Below are positions 15,127 to 24,700 of a stretch of 36,400 bases of DNA, one piece after another (the first letter of the stretch is position 1; every line of letters starts with the position of its first letter). Under the pieces are notes generated by a model. The model did no database searches, was not told the origin of the DNA, and was given only the letters and a program-made list of their open reading frames with translations. Origin of the DNA: Chlorobiaceae bacterium (GTDB lineage Bacteria; Bacteroidota; Chlorobiia; Chlorobiales; Chlorobiaceae); contig JAAXXL010000023.1 of assembly GCA_013334485.1 (NCBI GenBank), positions 1 to 36,400 on the forward strand. Reading direction: 5' to 3'. Both the position numbers and the translations under genes were made by a program.

Positions 15127-16110
15127 CTATATATCGGTTTTCCCAAAAACAGCTTCAAGTGTCGGGGCTGTGAGAATAGCTTCACTCCATGCCTCCAGCT
15201 CCTCTTCTTTGGCACGTCCTAACTGATCTGATACCCACTGAGGCAAAAGGCCAAAGCGGCGTTCAAGCTGTCTTTTCAGTAATCTGGATTCGCCTTCAAC
15301 ACGACCTTTGACTATTCCTTCGGCTTCTCCCTTGGCCATGCCCTTGGCCATGCCCTTGGCCATGCCGATTCGTTCTACGCTTGTAATGTATTGCACTTTT
15401 TGTTTCTCCTCGATTGTTTCAAGTTCTTGCCAGATCATGCTGTTCAGCCATTCCGGCAGTTGCATCAACCAATCTGCAACACAAAATAAATCAATGACTC
15501 GTTGTTTATCCCAATGACGATGATAGAGTATTCTTATCAAACGGAGTTTTGCTTCGTAGCGTTCCTGATGCTTCTTTCGGGTCTGCTGAGTCAGGATGTG
15601 CGCTGCAGTAATCCATCCAAAAGCATTATCCGATGTCAGCAGTTCATCAAGTTTGTTTTCGTAATCGGCCAACTTGGCCACCGGGAACGTGATGGAATGG
15701 GTGCATCCCAGCACGGAAAAACCATAAGAGGTTGGTTTCCATTGCTTATGCTCATCAGCAAGTACCGCCAAACTGGCGACAGGCCGGTCATATCGATCAT
15801 AAATTCTGTAGTTGTAGACAAACATGCGTTTGGCAAATTCAGCCTGCATTGTCCCTTGTACTTCAACGTGAATGTATATCCATTTTTCATCACCATTCAG
15901 TACATTAACCCTGACAAGCTTGTCAACAAAACGCATTCCTAATTCGGCATCCTGAACCACGGCCCGCAGCTCCTGATCCAGAAAGATTTGACCTTTTGAC
16001 CAATCTATTTCAGCATGGGCAACCGGGAAATAAAATGCCATGAACTCCTCGAAGTAGTGCTCAATAGCCTTTTTCCAAGGGGTATCGTATTGGTCGCTCG
16101 AAGTATCCAT
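15127..16110 (-). CDS. Rpn/PD-(D/E)XK family putative nuclease with DUF4351 tail
   Basis: A 327-aa protein of the recombination-promoting nuclease/transposase-like family common in Chlorobi and cyanobacteria. The N-terminal PD-(D/E)XK region includes FVDKLVRVNVLNGDEKWIYI and HVEVQGTMQAEFAKRMFVYN, with the E-x-Q variant typical of these proteins. Then come a helical region and a short Gly-Met-Ala-Lys repeat. The C-terminal DUF4351 domain reads LLKRQLERRFGLLPQW...LEAWSEAILTAPTLEAVFG. E. coli Rpn proteins are DNA endonucleases linked to recombination; activity here is inferred. No partner gene or terminal repeats are seen. The 163 bp between it and the release factor gene hold nothing recognisable. 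Confidence 0.8.
   Translation of the reverse strand: MDTSSDQYDTPWKKAIEHYFEEFMAFYFPVAHAEIDWSKGQIFLDQELRAVVQDAELGMRFVDKLVRVNVLNGDEKWIYIHVEVQGTMQAEFAKRMFVYNYRIYDRYDRPVASLAVLADEHKQWKPTSYGFSVLGCTHSITFPVAKLADYENKLDELLTSDNAFGWITAAHILTQQTRKKHQERYEAKLRLIRILYHRHWDKQRVIDLFCVADWLMQLPEWLNSMIWQELETIEEKQKVQYITSVERIGMAKGMAKGMAKGEAEGIVKGRVEGESRLLKRQLERRFGLLPQWVSDQLGRAKEEELEAWSEAILTAPTLEAVFGKTDI
15331..15366 (-). repeat. Three 12-bp tandem repeats inside the Rpn gene
   Basis: The + strand unit CTTGGCCATGCC is repeated exactly three times, encoding GMAKGMAKGMAK on the minus strand. Each unit is 12 bp, so copy-number change would keep the reading frame. Confidence 0.9.
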
Positions 16111-16273
16111 ACGTTACGCTGTATACCGGAATGTACGATTCGACAGACCTGTCATATTCCGCAGCAATCCATAGCCCGTCGCCATAAACTCGAATATATC
16201 TTCGACAACCCTGAAAACAAAATACCTTCGGGTATGCAGTGCTATCATCCCCATTGCAAGGATGTAGAGCACC

Positions 16274-17869
16274 TTATTTCTCCCCTGCGGTTTTGAACTC
16301 CGAGGTGGTATGGAACTCAAGGTCAGGATAGTCCTCCCGTGCGGTTTTCATCATCCATTCGCTTTCGGCAAAAAAGACCGGATGATCCTCCTTGTCGAGT
16401 GCAATGGCGTTCCATTTGCGGCGCAGAAACTCTTCGAGCATCTCCTTGTTGCTGCCGGTAATCCAGAATGCCTTGTGAAAGCGCAGGGGAGTGAAGTCGC
16501 ACTGGGCACCATACTCGTGCTCCAGACGGAATTTTATCACGTCAAACTGGAGTTCGCCAACGGTGCCGATGATTTTGCGGACACCGTGCTGTATGAAAAG
16601 CTGGGCGACACCCTCTTCGGTGAGTTGGCGTATACCTTTGTCGAGCTGTTTGGACTTCATGGGGTCCCGGTTTTCAAGCGCCTTGAAGATCTCCGGTGAG
16701 AAGCTCGGGATGCCTCGGAAATGAAGATCCTCGCCTTCGGTAAGGGTGTCGCCGATTTTCAGCGAACCGTTATCGTAAAGGCCGATCACATCTCCTGGAA
16801 ACGACTCGTCAACCACACTTTTTTCATTGGCCATGAACTGGGTCGGGCTTGAAAAACGAATTTTTTTCTCAAGGCGGGTGTGGTAGTAGAACTTGTTTCG
16901 CTCAAAACTGCCGGAGCAGATCCGGAAAAAGGCGGTGCGGTCACGGTGGTTCGGATCGAGGTTGGCATGGATTTTAAAGACAAATCCGCTCATTGCCGGT
17001 TCTGCAGCCTTCACAATGCGCTCTGCAGCCTCTCGTTCATCAGGGCTTGGCGCCACAGTGAGGAACGTTTCGAGCAGCTCCTTGACTCCGAAGTTGTTGA
17101 TGGCGCTGCCGAAAAAGACCGGAGCAAGCAGGCCGTCCCGGTAGGTCTCCTCATGAAATGGCTCATAGACTCCTTCAATCAGGGCGATATCTTCACGGAG
17201 TTTCTGGCAGAAGCTCTCCGGAATCCATTTTTCCAGTTCAGGGTCGTTGAGGTCGCTGACCTTGATAATGCTTTCGCTGATTTTTGTGGTATTGGCTTCG
17301 AAGAGGTTGAGCCCTTTTTTGTAAAGGTTGTATACGCCCTTGAAGCTCTGGCCCTGACTTATTGGCCAGGTGAGCGGTCTGACGCTTATCTGAAGCTTTG
17401 CCTCAAGCTCGTCAAGCAGTTCAAAGGGGTTACGCCCCTCGCGGTCCATCTTGTTGATGAAGATGATGACAGGGGTGTGACGCATGCGGCAAACCTCCAT
17501 CAGCTTCTCAGTCTGCTCCTCTACGCCTTTGACACAGTCAACGACGAGAATAACGCTGTCTACCGCTGTCAGGGTGCGGTAGGTATCTTCAGCAAAGTCC
17601 TTGTGGCCGGGAGTGTCGAGAATGTTGACCCGCTTTCCGGCATATTCAAACCCCATGACCGAGGTTGCAACCGAGATTCCTCTCTGCTTTTCGATCTCCA
17701 TGAAGTCGCTGGTAGCGGTTTTGCGAATCTTGTTGCTTTTTACGGCACCGGCAGTCTGGATGGCACCGCCGAAGAGCAGAAATTTTTCGGTCAGTGTGGT
17801 TTTACCCGCATCCGGGTGGCTTATGATGGCAAACGTTTTCCGCCGTGCGGTTTCCTTTATTAAATCCAT
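16274..17869 (-). CDS. prfC: Peptide chain release factor 3
   Basis: A 531-aa translational GTPase that recycles release factors 1 and 2 from the ribosome after termination. G motifs are clear: [10 protein letters not shown] (P-loop, near the N-terminus), RGISVATS (switch 1), DTPGHKDF (G3) and NKMD (G4). The later domains include the RF3-typical [20 protein letters not shown]. Length is normal for the family. It stands alone on the minus strand with a 205-bp gap to the divergent ABC transporter genes. Confidence 0.95.
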   Translation of the reverse strand: MDLIKETARRKTFAIISHPDAGKTTLTEKFLLFGGAIQTAGAVKSNKIRKTATSDFMEIEKQRGISVATSVMGFEYAGKRVNILDTPGHKDFAEDTYRTLTAVDSVILVVDCVKGVEEQTEKLMEVCRMRHTPVIIFINKMDREGRNPFELLDELEAKLQISVRPLTWPISQGQSFKGVYNLYKKGLNLFEANTTKISESIIKVSDLNDPELEKWIPESFCQKLREDIALIEGVYEPFHEETYRDGLLAPVFFGSAINNFGVKELLETFLTVAPSPDEREAAERIVKAAEPAMSGFVFKIHANLDPNHRDRTAFFRICSGSFERNKFYYHTRLEKKIRFSSPTQFMANEKSVVDESFPGDVIGLYDNGSLKIGDTLTEGEDLHFRGIPSFSPEIFKALENRDPMKSKQLDKGIRQLTEEGVAQLFIQHGVRKIIGTVGELQFDVIKFRLEHEYGAQCDFTPLRFHKAFWITGSNKEMLEEFLRRKWNAIALDKEDHPVFFAESEWMMKTAREDYPDLEFHTTSEFKTAGEK

Positions 17870-18074
17870 TGCTTGTTTCTGAGTGTTCTTCCGTTACCGG
17901 AACGAGAGCATTTCTATGAGTGGCGCAAAGATACAAAGATAGGGTTTAAAAAGAGAATCTTCGGATTCCGGAACAATTCCTCCGGAGATTATCATGCAAT
18001 ACCTTATTTTTCACCTTCATAGAGCCGCAGCAGTTTGGATTAACGGCTTCTGATCACGAAGCATTAACTGAAAA

Positions 18075-18869
18075 ATGAGAATTATTATGAGAAGCTACAG
18101 GTTCAGCGTTATCATGGCACTGTTTTTTTGTTCATTCCTGATCCTCTCGGGGTGCAGCGAAAGAGAGAAAGTTACCTCACTTAAACAGCTTGATGGCAAG
18201 GAGTTTGCCATTCCGACCGGAACTGTTGCAGATCAGCTTGTGCTTTCAACACTGCCGAACGCAAAATTCAAATATTTTAATAGTGTCATGGATGCGGCTC
18301 TCGCCGTTAAAGCCGGTAAGGCGGATGCTGCGGCTTATGATGAACCTATCCTGAAAAACATCGCAGCCAAAAACAGCGGTCTGGTTGTTCTCAAGGATAT
18401 GATTACGGTTGATAATTACGGGTTTGCAGTCCGGCTCACTGATCAAAATCTGAAAAAAACAATCGACACGGTGGTGAGCGAGCTGAAAAATGAGGGCACA
18501 ACCGACCAAATGCTCAAGCGCTGGTTTCCCAAAACAGGAAATCCCGCCGCGATGCCTGAAGTCAGTTCCACCGGTAGCAAGGGTGTATTACGGTTGGGTA
18601 CGTCAAGCGTAACGGAGCCCTTTTCATTCGTCGATGGATCAGGAAAAATTGTAGGGTACGATATTGAGCTGGCACGTTATATCGCCAAAAAGCTTGACAG
18701 GAAACTTGAAATTGTCAATATGGATTTCGGCGGCATGATACCGGCGTTGATTTCCGGCAAGGTTGACATGATTGCGGCCTGCATCACGATTACCGACGAA
18801 CGCTCCAAGCAGGTTCTTTTCTCTGATCCCTATTATGTCGGAGGAATTGCGGCGCTTGTCAGAGAGTGA
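18075..18869 (+). CDS. Amino-acid ABC transporter binding lipoprotein, circularly permuted
   Basis: A 264-aa solute-binding protein. The N-terminus has a lipoprotein signal (MALFFCSFLILSGC, lipid on the cysteine). The SBP_bac_3 fold appears in swapped order. The part that is normally C-terminal comes first, from SLKQLDGKEFAIPTGTVADQ through AALAVKAGKADAAAYDEP to LKNEGTTDQMLKRWF. The part that normally starts the domain comes second, from GVLRLGTSSVTEPFSFVDG through GYDIELARYIAKKLD to ITITDERSKQVLFSDPYYVG. In related proteins this permuted module is joined directly to the permease; here a stop codon separates them. ATG 18075 or ATG 18087 could start it. It is the first gene of a three-gene importer. 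Confidence 0.85.
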   Translation: MRIIMRSYRFSVIMALFFCSFLILSGCSEREKVTSLKQLDGKEFAIPTGTVADQLVLSTLPNAKFKYFNSVMDAALAVKAGKADAAAYDEPILKNIAAKNSGLVVLKDMITVDNYGFAVRLTDQNLKKTIDTVVSELKNEGTTDQMLKRWFPKTGNPAAMPEVSSTGSKGVLRLGTSSVTEPFSFVDGSGKIVGYDIELARYIAKKLDRKLEIVNMDFGGMIPALISGKVDMIAACITITDERSKQVLFSDPYYVGGIAALVRE

Positions 18870-18871
18870 AT

Positions 18872-18982
18872 GGTACCGCTCACTACAATTAATAGTGGTA
18901 CCTTGGAGGGTTTTAATTAACGGAATAGTATTTCCTGAACGGTTTGTTGCGGCATGTTTGCCTTGAAATGGTAAACATGCCG
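18872..18982 (+). promoter_or_regulatory. Two stem-loops between binding protein and permease genes
   Basis: The first has arms GGTACC...CACTA (18872-18885) and TAGTGGTACC (18893-18902), with a small bulge. The second is stronger: CGGCATGTTTGCC (18950-18962) and GGTAAACATGCCG (18970-18982), 13 pairs with one G-U and a 7-nt loop; its 3' arm covers the candidate permease starts. No T-run follows either. Stem-loops after binding-protein genes are known to protect the upstream message and lower expression of the membrane subunits. Confidence 0.55.
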
Positions 18983-19729
18983 TTCGGCCAATTGAATGAA
19001 GCATCTATGGAGTCTGGGGGATTATCGGCATTTTTTGCCGCGTTTGCAGGAAGTTTTCATAACAACATCATTCAGGATAACCGTTACCTGCTCATTCTTG
19101 ACGGGTTGAAAACGACCGTTATTATTTCGATTTTTTCAACACTCTTCGGTACTTTTCTGGGTGCACTCGTCTGTTTTATGCGAATGTCGGGCAGCAGGTT
19201 GCTGGTGTTTGTCGCAAAAGCCTACATCTCGGTTTTGCGCGGAACACCGGTGCTGGTGTTTTTGATGCTGATGTTCTATGTGGTTTTTGCAGCAGTTGAC
19301 ATTGATCCTGTTATTGTTTCCGTCATTGCATTCGGGATGAATTTCGCCGCCTATGTTGCCGAAATCTACAGGGCTGGCATCAACAGCATTGACAAGGGGC
19401 AGACGGAGGCGGGTATTGCCATGGGCTTTACCAGAGTCCACACCTTTCTGTTTATTATTCTGCCCCAAACAGTTCAGCGCATTCTGCCTGTTTACAAGGG
19501 TGAATTTATTTCACTTGTCAAAATGACCTCGGTTGTCGGCTACATCGCCGTACAGGATCTGACCAAGGCAAGTGACATTATCAGAAGCCGTACGTTTGAT
19601 GCATTTTTCCCCCTGGTCATGGTGGCAGTTCTCTATTTTCTTATTTCATGGCTGCTCATGTTGTCACTTGAGTATGTTGAACGACTGGTGGATCCGAAAT
19701 CAAAAAAAAGGCAGATTGAAGGCGCATGA
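18968..19729 (+). CDS. Amino-acid ABC transporter permease
   Basis: About 253 aa from the ATG at 18968; ATG 18977 and ATG 19007 are also possible. It is a HisM/GlnP-type membrane subunit with about five hydrophobic segments. The EAA loop contacting the ATPase reads YRAGINSIDKGQTEAGIAMG followed by FTRVHTFLFIILPQTVQRIL. A start segment KTTVIISIFSTLFGTFLGAL and SVLRGTPVLVFLMLMFY are typical of polar amino-acid permeases. The first ~40 residues look like a linker from a former binding-protein fusion. The stop overlaps the ATPase start by 4 bp (ATGA). Confidence 0.9.
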   Translation: MVNMPFGQLNEASMESGGLSAFFAAFAGSFHNNIIQDNRYLLILDGLKTTVIISIFSTLFGTFLGALVCFMRMSGSRLLVFVAKAYISVLRGTPVLVFLMLMFYVVFAAVDIDPVIVSVIAFGMNFAAYVAEIYRAGINSIDKGQTEAGIAMGFTRVHTFLFIILPQTVQRILPVYKGEFISLVKMTSVVGYIAVQDLTKASDIIRSRTFDAFFPLVMVAVLYFLISWLLMLSLEYVERLVDPKSKKRQIEGA

Positions 19730-20811
19730 TAAAGGTAGAGCATCTTTCGAAAAAATTCGGGAACCTCGTTGTACTTGAAAATGTCAATCTTGAAGTTCGG
19801 GAAGGAGAGGTTATTTCAATAATCGGTCCCTCCGGAACCGGCAAGAGTACCCTGCTACGCTGTATTAATCTGCTTGATCGGCCGTCTGGCGGCTCAATAT
19901 CTATCGACGGGGTGGATATTCTTGACCCCCGAACCGATGTGCCGAAAATCCGCCAGAAGATGAACATGGTTTTTCAGTCGTTCAATCTTTTTGCCCACCT
20001 TTCGGTTATCGACAATCTGACCCTTAGTCCCATCAAACTGCTTGGCCGGAGTAAAGTTGAGGCGGAAAAGAGAGCTATGACTATTCTTACACTGGTAGGG
20101 CTTGCTGAAAAAGCGGGAAGTTTTCCTGATGAACTTTCCGGCGGTCAAAAACAGCGTGTTGCTATTGCCCGGTGTCTGGCCATGGACCCTAAAATTATTC
20201 TTTTTGATGAACCGACCTCATCACTCGATCCGACCATGGTCAGCGAGGTGTTGTCAGTTATTCGTCGTCTCGCAAAAGAAGGGTTGACGATGCTCATTGT
20301 CACTCATGAAATGGATTTCGCCAGAGATGTCTCAAACCGTGTCATGTACATGGATGAGGGGATTATCTATGAGGAGGGTACCCCTGAACAGCTATTCGAT
20401 AACCCGCAAAAAGAGAAGACCCGGGCATTCATCAACAGGATACGAAGCATTCATTATCATATCAACTCAACGAGGTATGACCTTTTTACCATGAATGCCG
20501 AGATTGATGTTTTTTGTGAAAAGCAGCTCATCCCGTTAAAAACCCGGCAGAATCTCCCTTTGCTTGTTGAAGAGCTGCTCGGTATCTACACCCCTCTTCT
20601 TGCCTCCACACCGCTGGATATCAAGCTTTCCTGGTCGGAAAAGAAAGAGAGCGTTGAGCTTCTGCTTGAAAGCGGGGGAGCTGCCTTCAATCCGTTTGAG
20701 AGCACCCTTTTGCAGGATGGAGAGGGTTTGTGCAACATCCGCAGCATGACAGGGAGTATTGAGTTCGAGAGAGCGGGAGAGAGGAACTGCCTGACTCTCG
20801 TTTTAAACTGA
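19726..20811 (+). CDS. Amino-acid ABC transporter ATPase with RsbW-like C-terminal extension
   Basis: 361 aa, about 115 longer than a usual GlnQ/HisP ATPase. Residues 1-~245 are complete: Walker A GPSGTGKSTL, Q-loop MVFQSFNLF, signature LSGGQKQR, Walker B IILFDEPTSSLD and the switch histidine in IVTHEM. The remainder resembles a GHKL/RsbW-type ATPase-like domain: LPLLVEELL, VELLLESGGAAFNPFE, DGEGLCNIRSMTG and IEFERAGERNCLTLVL. The Mg-binding asparagine of the N box and the aspartate of the G1 box are not evident, so this part is probably regulatory rather than catalytic. It is the last gene of the importer operon. Confidence 0.9.
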   Translation: MIKVEHLSKKFGNLVVLENVNLEVREGEVISIIGPSGTGKSTLLRCINLLDRPSGGSISIDGVDILDPRTDVPKIRQKMNMVFQSFNLFAHLSVIDNLTLSPIKLLGRSKVEAEKRAMTILTLVGLAEKAGSFPDELSGGQKQRVAIARCLAMDPKIILFDEPTSSLDPTMVSEVLSVIRRLAKEGLTMLIVTHEMDFARDVSNRVMYMDEGIIYEEGTPEQLFDNPQKEKTRAFINRIRSIHYHINSTRYDLFTMNAEIDVFCEKQLIPLKTRQNLPLLVEELLGIYTPLLASTPLDIKLSWSEKKESVELLLESGGAAFNPFESTLLQDGEGLCNIRSMTGSIEFERAGERNCLTLVLN

Positions 20812-20837
20812 ACGAGACCTTTACGCATGAGCATTTT

Positions 20838-20902
20838 TAACCACGAAATACTCGAAATCACACGAAAGTTGCATAAGGGAGCCTCTATTTAGAGACTCCT
20901 GA
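20838..20902. repeat. Shrunken copies of the window's intergenic repeats
   Basis: TAACCACGAAATACTCG and the CACACGAAA after it (20838-20868) are the reverse complement, with few changes, of 28943-28975 inside the third repeat. Next, GGGAGCCTCTATTTA at 20877-20891 is the left end of the 5619-5760 element, but here it folds straight back (TAGAGACTCC) into a short near-palindrome, as if the interior were lost. The rest of 20812-21053 has no recognisable feature. Confidence 0.6.
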
Positions 20903-21053
20903 AAGAAGGGAGGTTGCAGGCTTCACAGCCCAGGGCAGTGAAAAGTTTTTCTGTTAAAAAATCCCGAAATTCTCTCTTTTACACCCCTTGAGGTTTGAAA
21001 AAAAATGCTATAATGGCACAGCCTTTATTAACCAAACCTAAGCTTGTCACACC

Positions 21054-21587
21054 ATGAATTTTAATCCCTGGCACGACGTTGAGATTGGAGAGGGTCAGCC
21101 AAATGTTGTCAACGCCATTATCGAGATTTCAAAAGGCAGTAAAACCAAGTATGAACTCGACAAAAAGACCGGAATGCTGAAGCTTGACCGGGTTCTTTTT
21201 TCCTCGATTTTCTACCCTGCGAACTACGGTTTCATACCAAGAACACTTGGTGATGACCATGATCCGCTTGATATTGTTGTTATCTCCCAGTGTGATATTG
21301 TTCCGATGTGTATGGTACGGGCAAGGGTTATCGGCGTTATGCGCATGGTTGACCACGGTGAAGGTGATGACAAGATCATCGCTGTTGCCGAGGATGATGT
21401 CAGCATGAGCAACGTTCATAATATTGACCAGTTGCCCCCTTACTTCGGCTCCGAGCTCAAGCACTTCTTTGAAGAGTACAAGGCACTTGAAGAGAAAACG
21501 GTTCTTGTTGAAGAGTTCCAGGATGCAGCAGTCGCTCGTGAGTGCGTGAAGCATTCGATAGACAACTATATCAAAGTCTTTTCTTAA
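21054..21587 (+). CDS. ppa: Inorganic pyrophosphatase, family I
   Basis: A 177-aa soluble enzyme that hydrolyses pyrophosphate to phosphate and so drives biosynthetic reactions. Signature pieces are [37 protein letters not shown] with the metal-binding aspartate set DDHDPLD, and a later aspartate and lysine region ([26 protein letters not shown]). Length is that of bacterial family I enzymes. It stands alone and ends in a strong terminator, so it is probably monocistronic. Confidence 0.96.
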   Translation: MNFNPWHDVEIGEGQPNVVNAIIEISKGSKTKYELDKKTGMLKLDRVLFSSIFYPANYGFIPRTLGDDHDPLDIVVISQCDIVPMCMVRARVIGVMRMVDHGEGDDKIIAVAEDDVSMSNVHNIDQLPPYFGSELKHFFEEYKALEEKTVLVEEFQDAAVARECVKHSIDNYIKVFS

Positions 21588-21644
21588 GGGTACCTGTTTG
21601 TAGGTTCTGAGCTGTAAATGCACATATTCGACTATCGTCAGAAA

Positions 21645-21680
21645 GGCGGTCACTGTTTTCATGCAGTGCCCGTCTTTTTT
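21645..21680 (+). terminator. Rho-independent terminator after ppa
   Basis: GGCGGTCACTG (21645-21655) pairs with CAGTGCCCGTC (21664-21674) with one mismatch and one G-U pair, followed by six T. It also shows that an open frame back to 21661 is not the true start of the next gene. Confidence 0.85.
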
Positions 21681-21792
21681 GCGTTTGTGGGTAGAATTTC
21701 CATTGCGAGATGGATGGCAGAATAATTGCCGTAGTTCGTTATCTTTTCTTCAGAGATTCCGGCAGCATTCACCGCCCTTTAAACAGCGTTCC

Positions 21793-24700
21793 ATGACCAT
21801 TCAGGAGTATATCGACACTATCAACAAACGGTACAAGGCCGGTAATGCAACGGAGCATAGCTATCGTGGGGATTTGCAGAATCTGCTCAAGTCATTGCTT
21901 CCACAGATTGATGTTACAAACGAGCCCCAGCGGATTGCATGCGGTGCTCCTGATTATATCCTGACCCGAAAGGAGATTCCCGTTGGCTATATCGAAGCAA
22001 AGGATATTGGGAAGTCACTTGATAACAAACTCTACAAAGAGCAGTTTGCCCGTTATCGGAGTTCCCTGTCAAATCTGATTATAACTGATTACATCGAGTT
22101 TCGGTTTTACCGGGATGGTGCGTTATTAACTTCACTTGTTCTCGCCGATGTACAAACAGGCAAAATTGTCGCCAAACCTGAAAACTTTCAGGCGTTCACT
22201 GATCTGATTCAAGAGTTTGGCAGATACAAAGGCCAAACGATCCGGTCAGCTTCGAAGCTCTCAAAGATGATGGCAGCCAAAGCCCGGTTACTCGCGGATG
22301 TGATAGAAAAAGCGGTTTCAAATACTGCCAGTGAAACGAATAATATTCTGCAAGAAGCTAACAACACGCTCAAAGACCAGATGGAAGCCTTCAGGCAGAT
22401 TCTTATACATGACATTACTCCCAAGCAGTTTGCCGATATTTACGCCCAAACAATAGCCTACGGCATGTTTGCTGCCCGTCTTCACGACCCGACTCTTGAA
22501 GATTTCAACCGGAGAGAGGCTGCCGAATTAATTCCCAGAACAAACCCGTTTCTCAGGAAGCTGTTTCAATATATCGCAGGCTATGATCTTGACAGCAGGG
22601 TTGTCTGGATTGTTGATGCTCTGGCTGATGTCTTCAAGGCAACTGATGTATCTGCATTGCTCAAAGATTTTGGAAAGGCTACACAGCAGCAAGACCCGAT
22701 TATTCATTTTTACGAGACGTTTCTCGCAGAGTATGATCCCGCGCTGCGGAAAAGCAGGGGAGTCTGGTATACCCCTGAACCTGTTGTGAATTTTATTGTC
22801 CGGGCTGTTGATGAGATTCTGAAAACCGAGTTCGGCCTGAAGGATGGTTTGGCTGATACCAGCAAGACCACTGTTGACATTAAAAGAGCAACGACCGACA
22901 AGCGTTCAAAAGATGGCTATACCACCCAGCAGGTTGAAGTTCACAAAGTACAGATGCTTGACCCGGCTACCGGTACAGGCACTTTTTTAGCCGAGATCAT
23001 CAAACACATCTACAAGCAGTTTGAAGGTCAGGAAGGTATCTGGAGCAATTACGTCGAGAACCATCTGATTCCAAGGCTGAACGGATTTGAAATTCTGATG
23101 GCTTCCTACGCAATGGCCCATCTGAAGCTCGACCTGCTTCTTGCCGAAACCGGATATAAGCCGACCATTGATCAACGCTTCCGGGTATATCTGACCAATT
23201 CACTCGAAGAGCATCATCCTGAAACCGGAACCCTTTTTGCAAACTGGCTTTCACAGGAAGCGAATGAAGCTAATTATATAAAGCGAGATACACCGGTGAT
23301 GGTTGTTTTGGGAAATCCGCCCTATAGTGGTCATTCTTCCAACAAAGGGGAGTGGATTGAGAAACTTTTGGAAGATTACAAGCAGGAACCCGGAGGAGGC
23401 AAGCTGAAGGAGAAAAATCCGAAATGGCTGAATGACGACTATGTAAAGTTTATTCGATATGGGCAGCATTTTGTTGAGAAAAATGGCGAAGGGGTTCTTG
23501 CCTTTATCAACAATCACAGCTTTCTGGATAACCCCACATTCCGAGGGATGAGGTGGTATCTGCTCTCTACATTCGACAAGATTTATATTCTTGATCTCCA
23601 TGGTAACTCGAAGAAAAAGGAGAGTTGCCCCGATGGCTCAGTGGATAAAAACGTTTTTGATATTCAGCAAGGGGTGAGCATCAATCTGTTTGTGAAGACG
23701 GGAAAAAAGAAAAATGGAGAGCTGGCTGAAGTGCTGCATTATGACCTTTACGGGGAAAGAACATTCAAATACGATTTTCTCAGGAAGACTTCTCTTTCAA
23801 ACATTAGTTTCACCCACCTTTTACCTGCGGCGCAACAATATTTTTTTACAGAGAAAAATTTTGTGGACCAAAATAATTATGAACAGGGATTTTTAGTAAA
23901 TGACTTATTCCTTCAAAACAGTATGGGAATAACGAGCGGAGATGATATTAAGTATGTAAGTTTCTCGAAACAATATCTGAGAGACATATTTGGTGATAAT
24001 GATCTTGAAAAGATAAGTTATAGACCGTTCGATTCGCGCTATTTACTCTTTGATCACAAGCGGCTTGCTCGATCAAGAACTGTGTTTATGAGTCATTTGC
24101 TGAGCAATAATATAGCTATGTCTTTAATTAGGAGATCCCGGTCTGATGATTTTATTGGCCCATTTGTTGTTGCTCATATCGTTGATAAGTGTATTTCCTC
24201 TTCTCTGGATAACGCGAATATTTTCCCGTTATATCTATATCCACAAAAAGAAAATCAGATTACTACTGATAGCCAACAACGGAGAATCCCAAATCTCAAC
24301 AGAGCAATTGTCAATAAGATAGCAGTTTCAATCGGTTTAACCTTTACTCTGGAAAAAGAATCAACGGCAGGTACCTTTGCTCCGATAGATATCCTTGACT
24401 ACATCTATGCGGTACTCCACTCGCCTAACTATCGTGAGAAATACAAGGAATTTCTGAAGATTGATTTCCCAAGAGTGCCTTATCCAAAAGATCAGCAAAC
24501 CTTCTGGCAACTTGTAGCTCTTGGAGGCGAACTGCGACAGCTCCATCTCCTCGAAAGTTCGAGCGTTGAGCAGCGCTTAAGCAGCTATCCGATCAGTGGA
24601 GATAATCTTGTTGGTAAGGTGAAATATGAGGATGGGAAGGTTTACATGAATGAAACCCAGTACTTCGATGGAGTTCCTTCTGTTGCATGGGAGTTTTACA

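Noticed and set aside
16114-16320. 68-aa minus-strand frame upstream of the Rpn gene
   Set aside because: It overlaps the end of prfC, has no recognisable motif and no ribosome site; it is likely chance.
16880-17863. 327-aa plus-strand open frame
   Set aside because: It lies wholly antisense to prfC, whose GTPase motifs are unambiguous.
21661-21792. Earlier start for the restriction-modification gene
   Set aside because: The extension lies partly inside the ppa terminator stem-loop, and the ATG at 21793 fits the family N-terminus.
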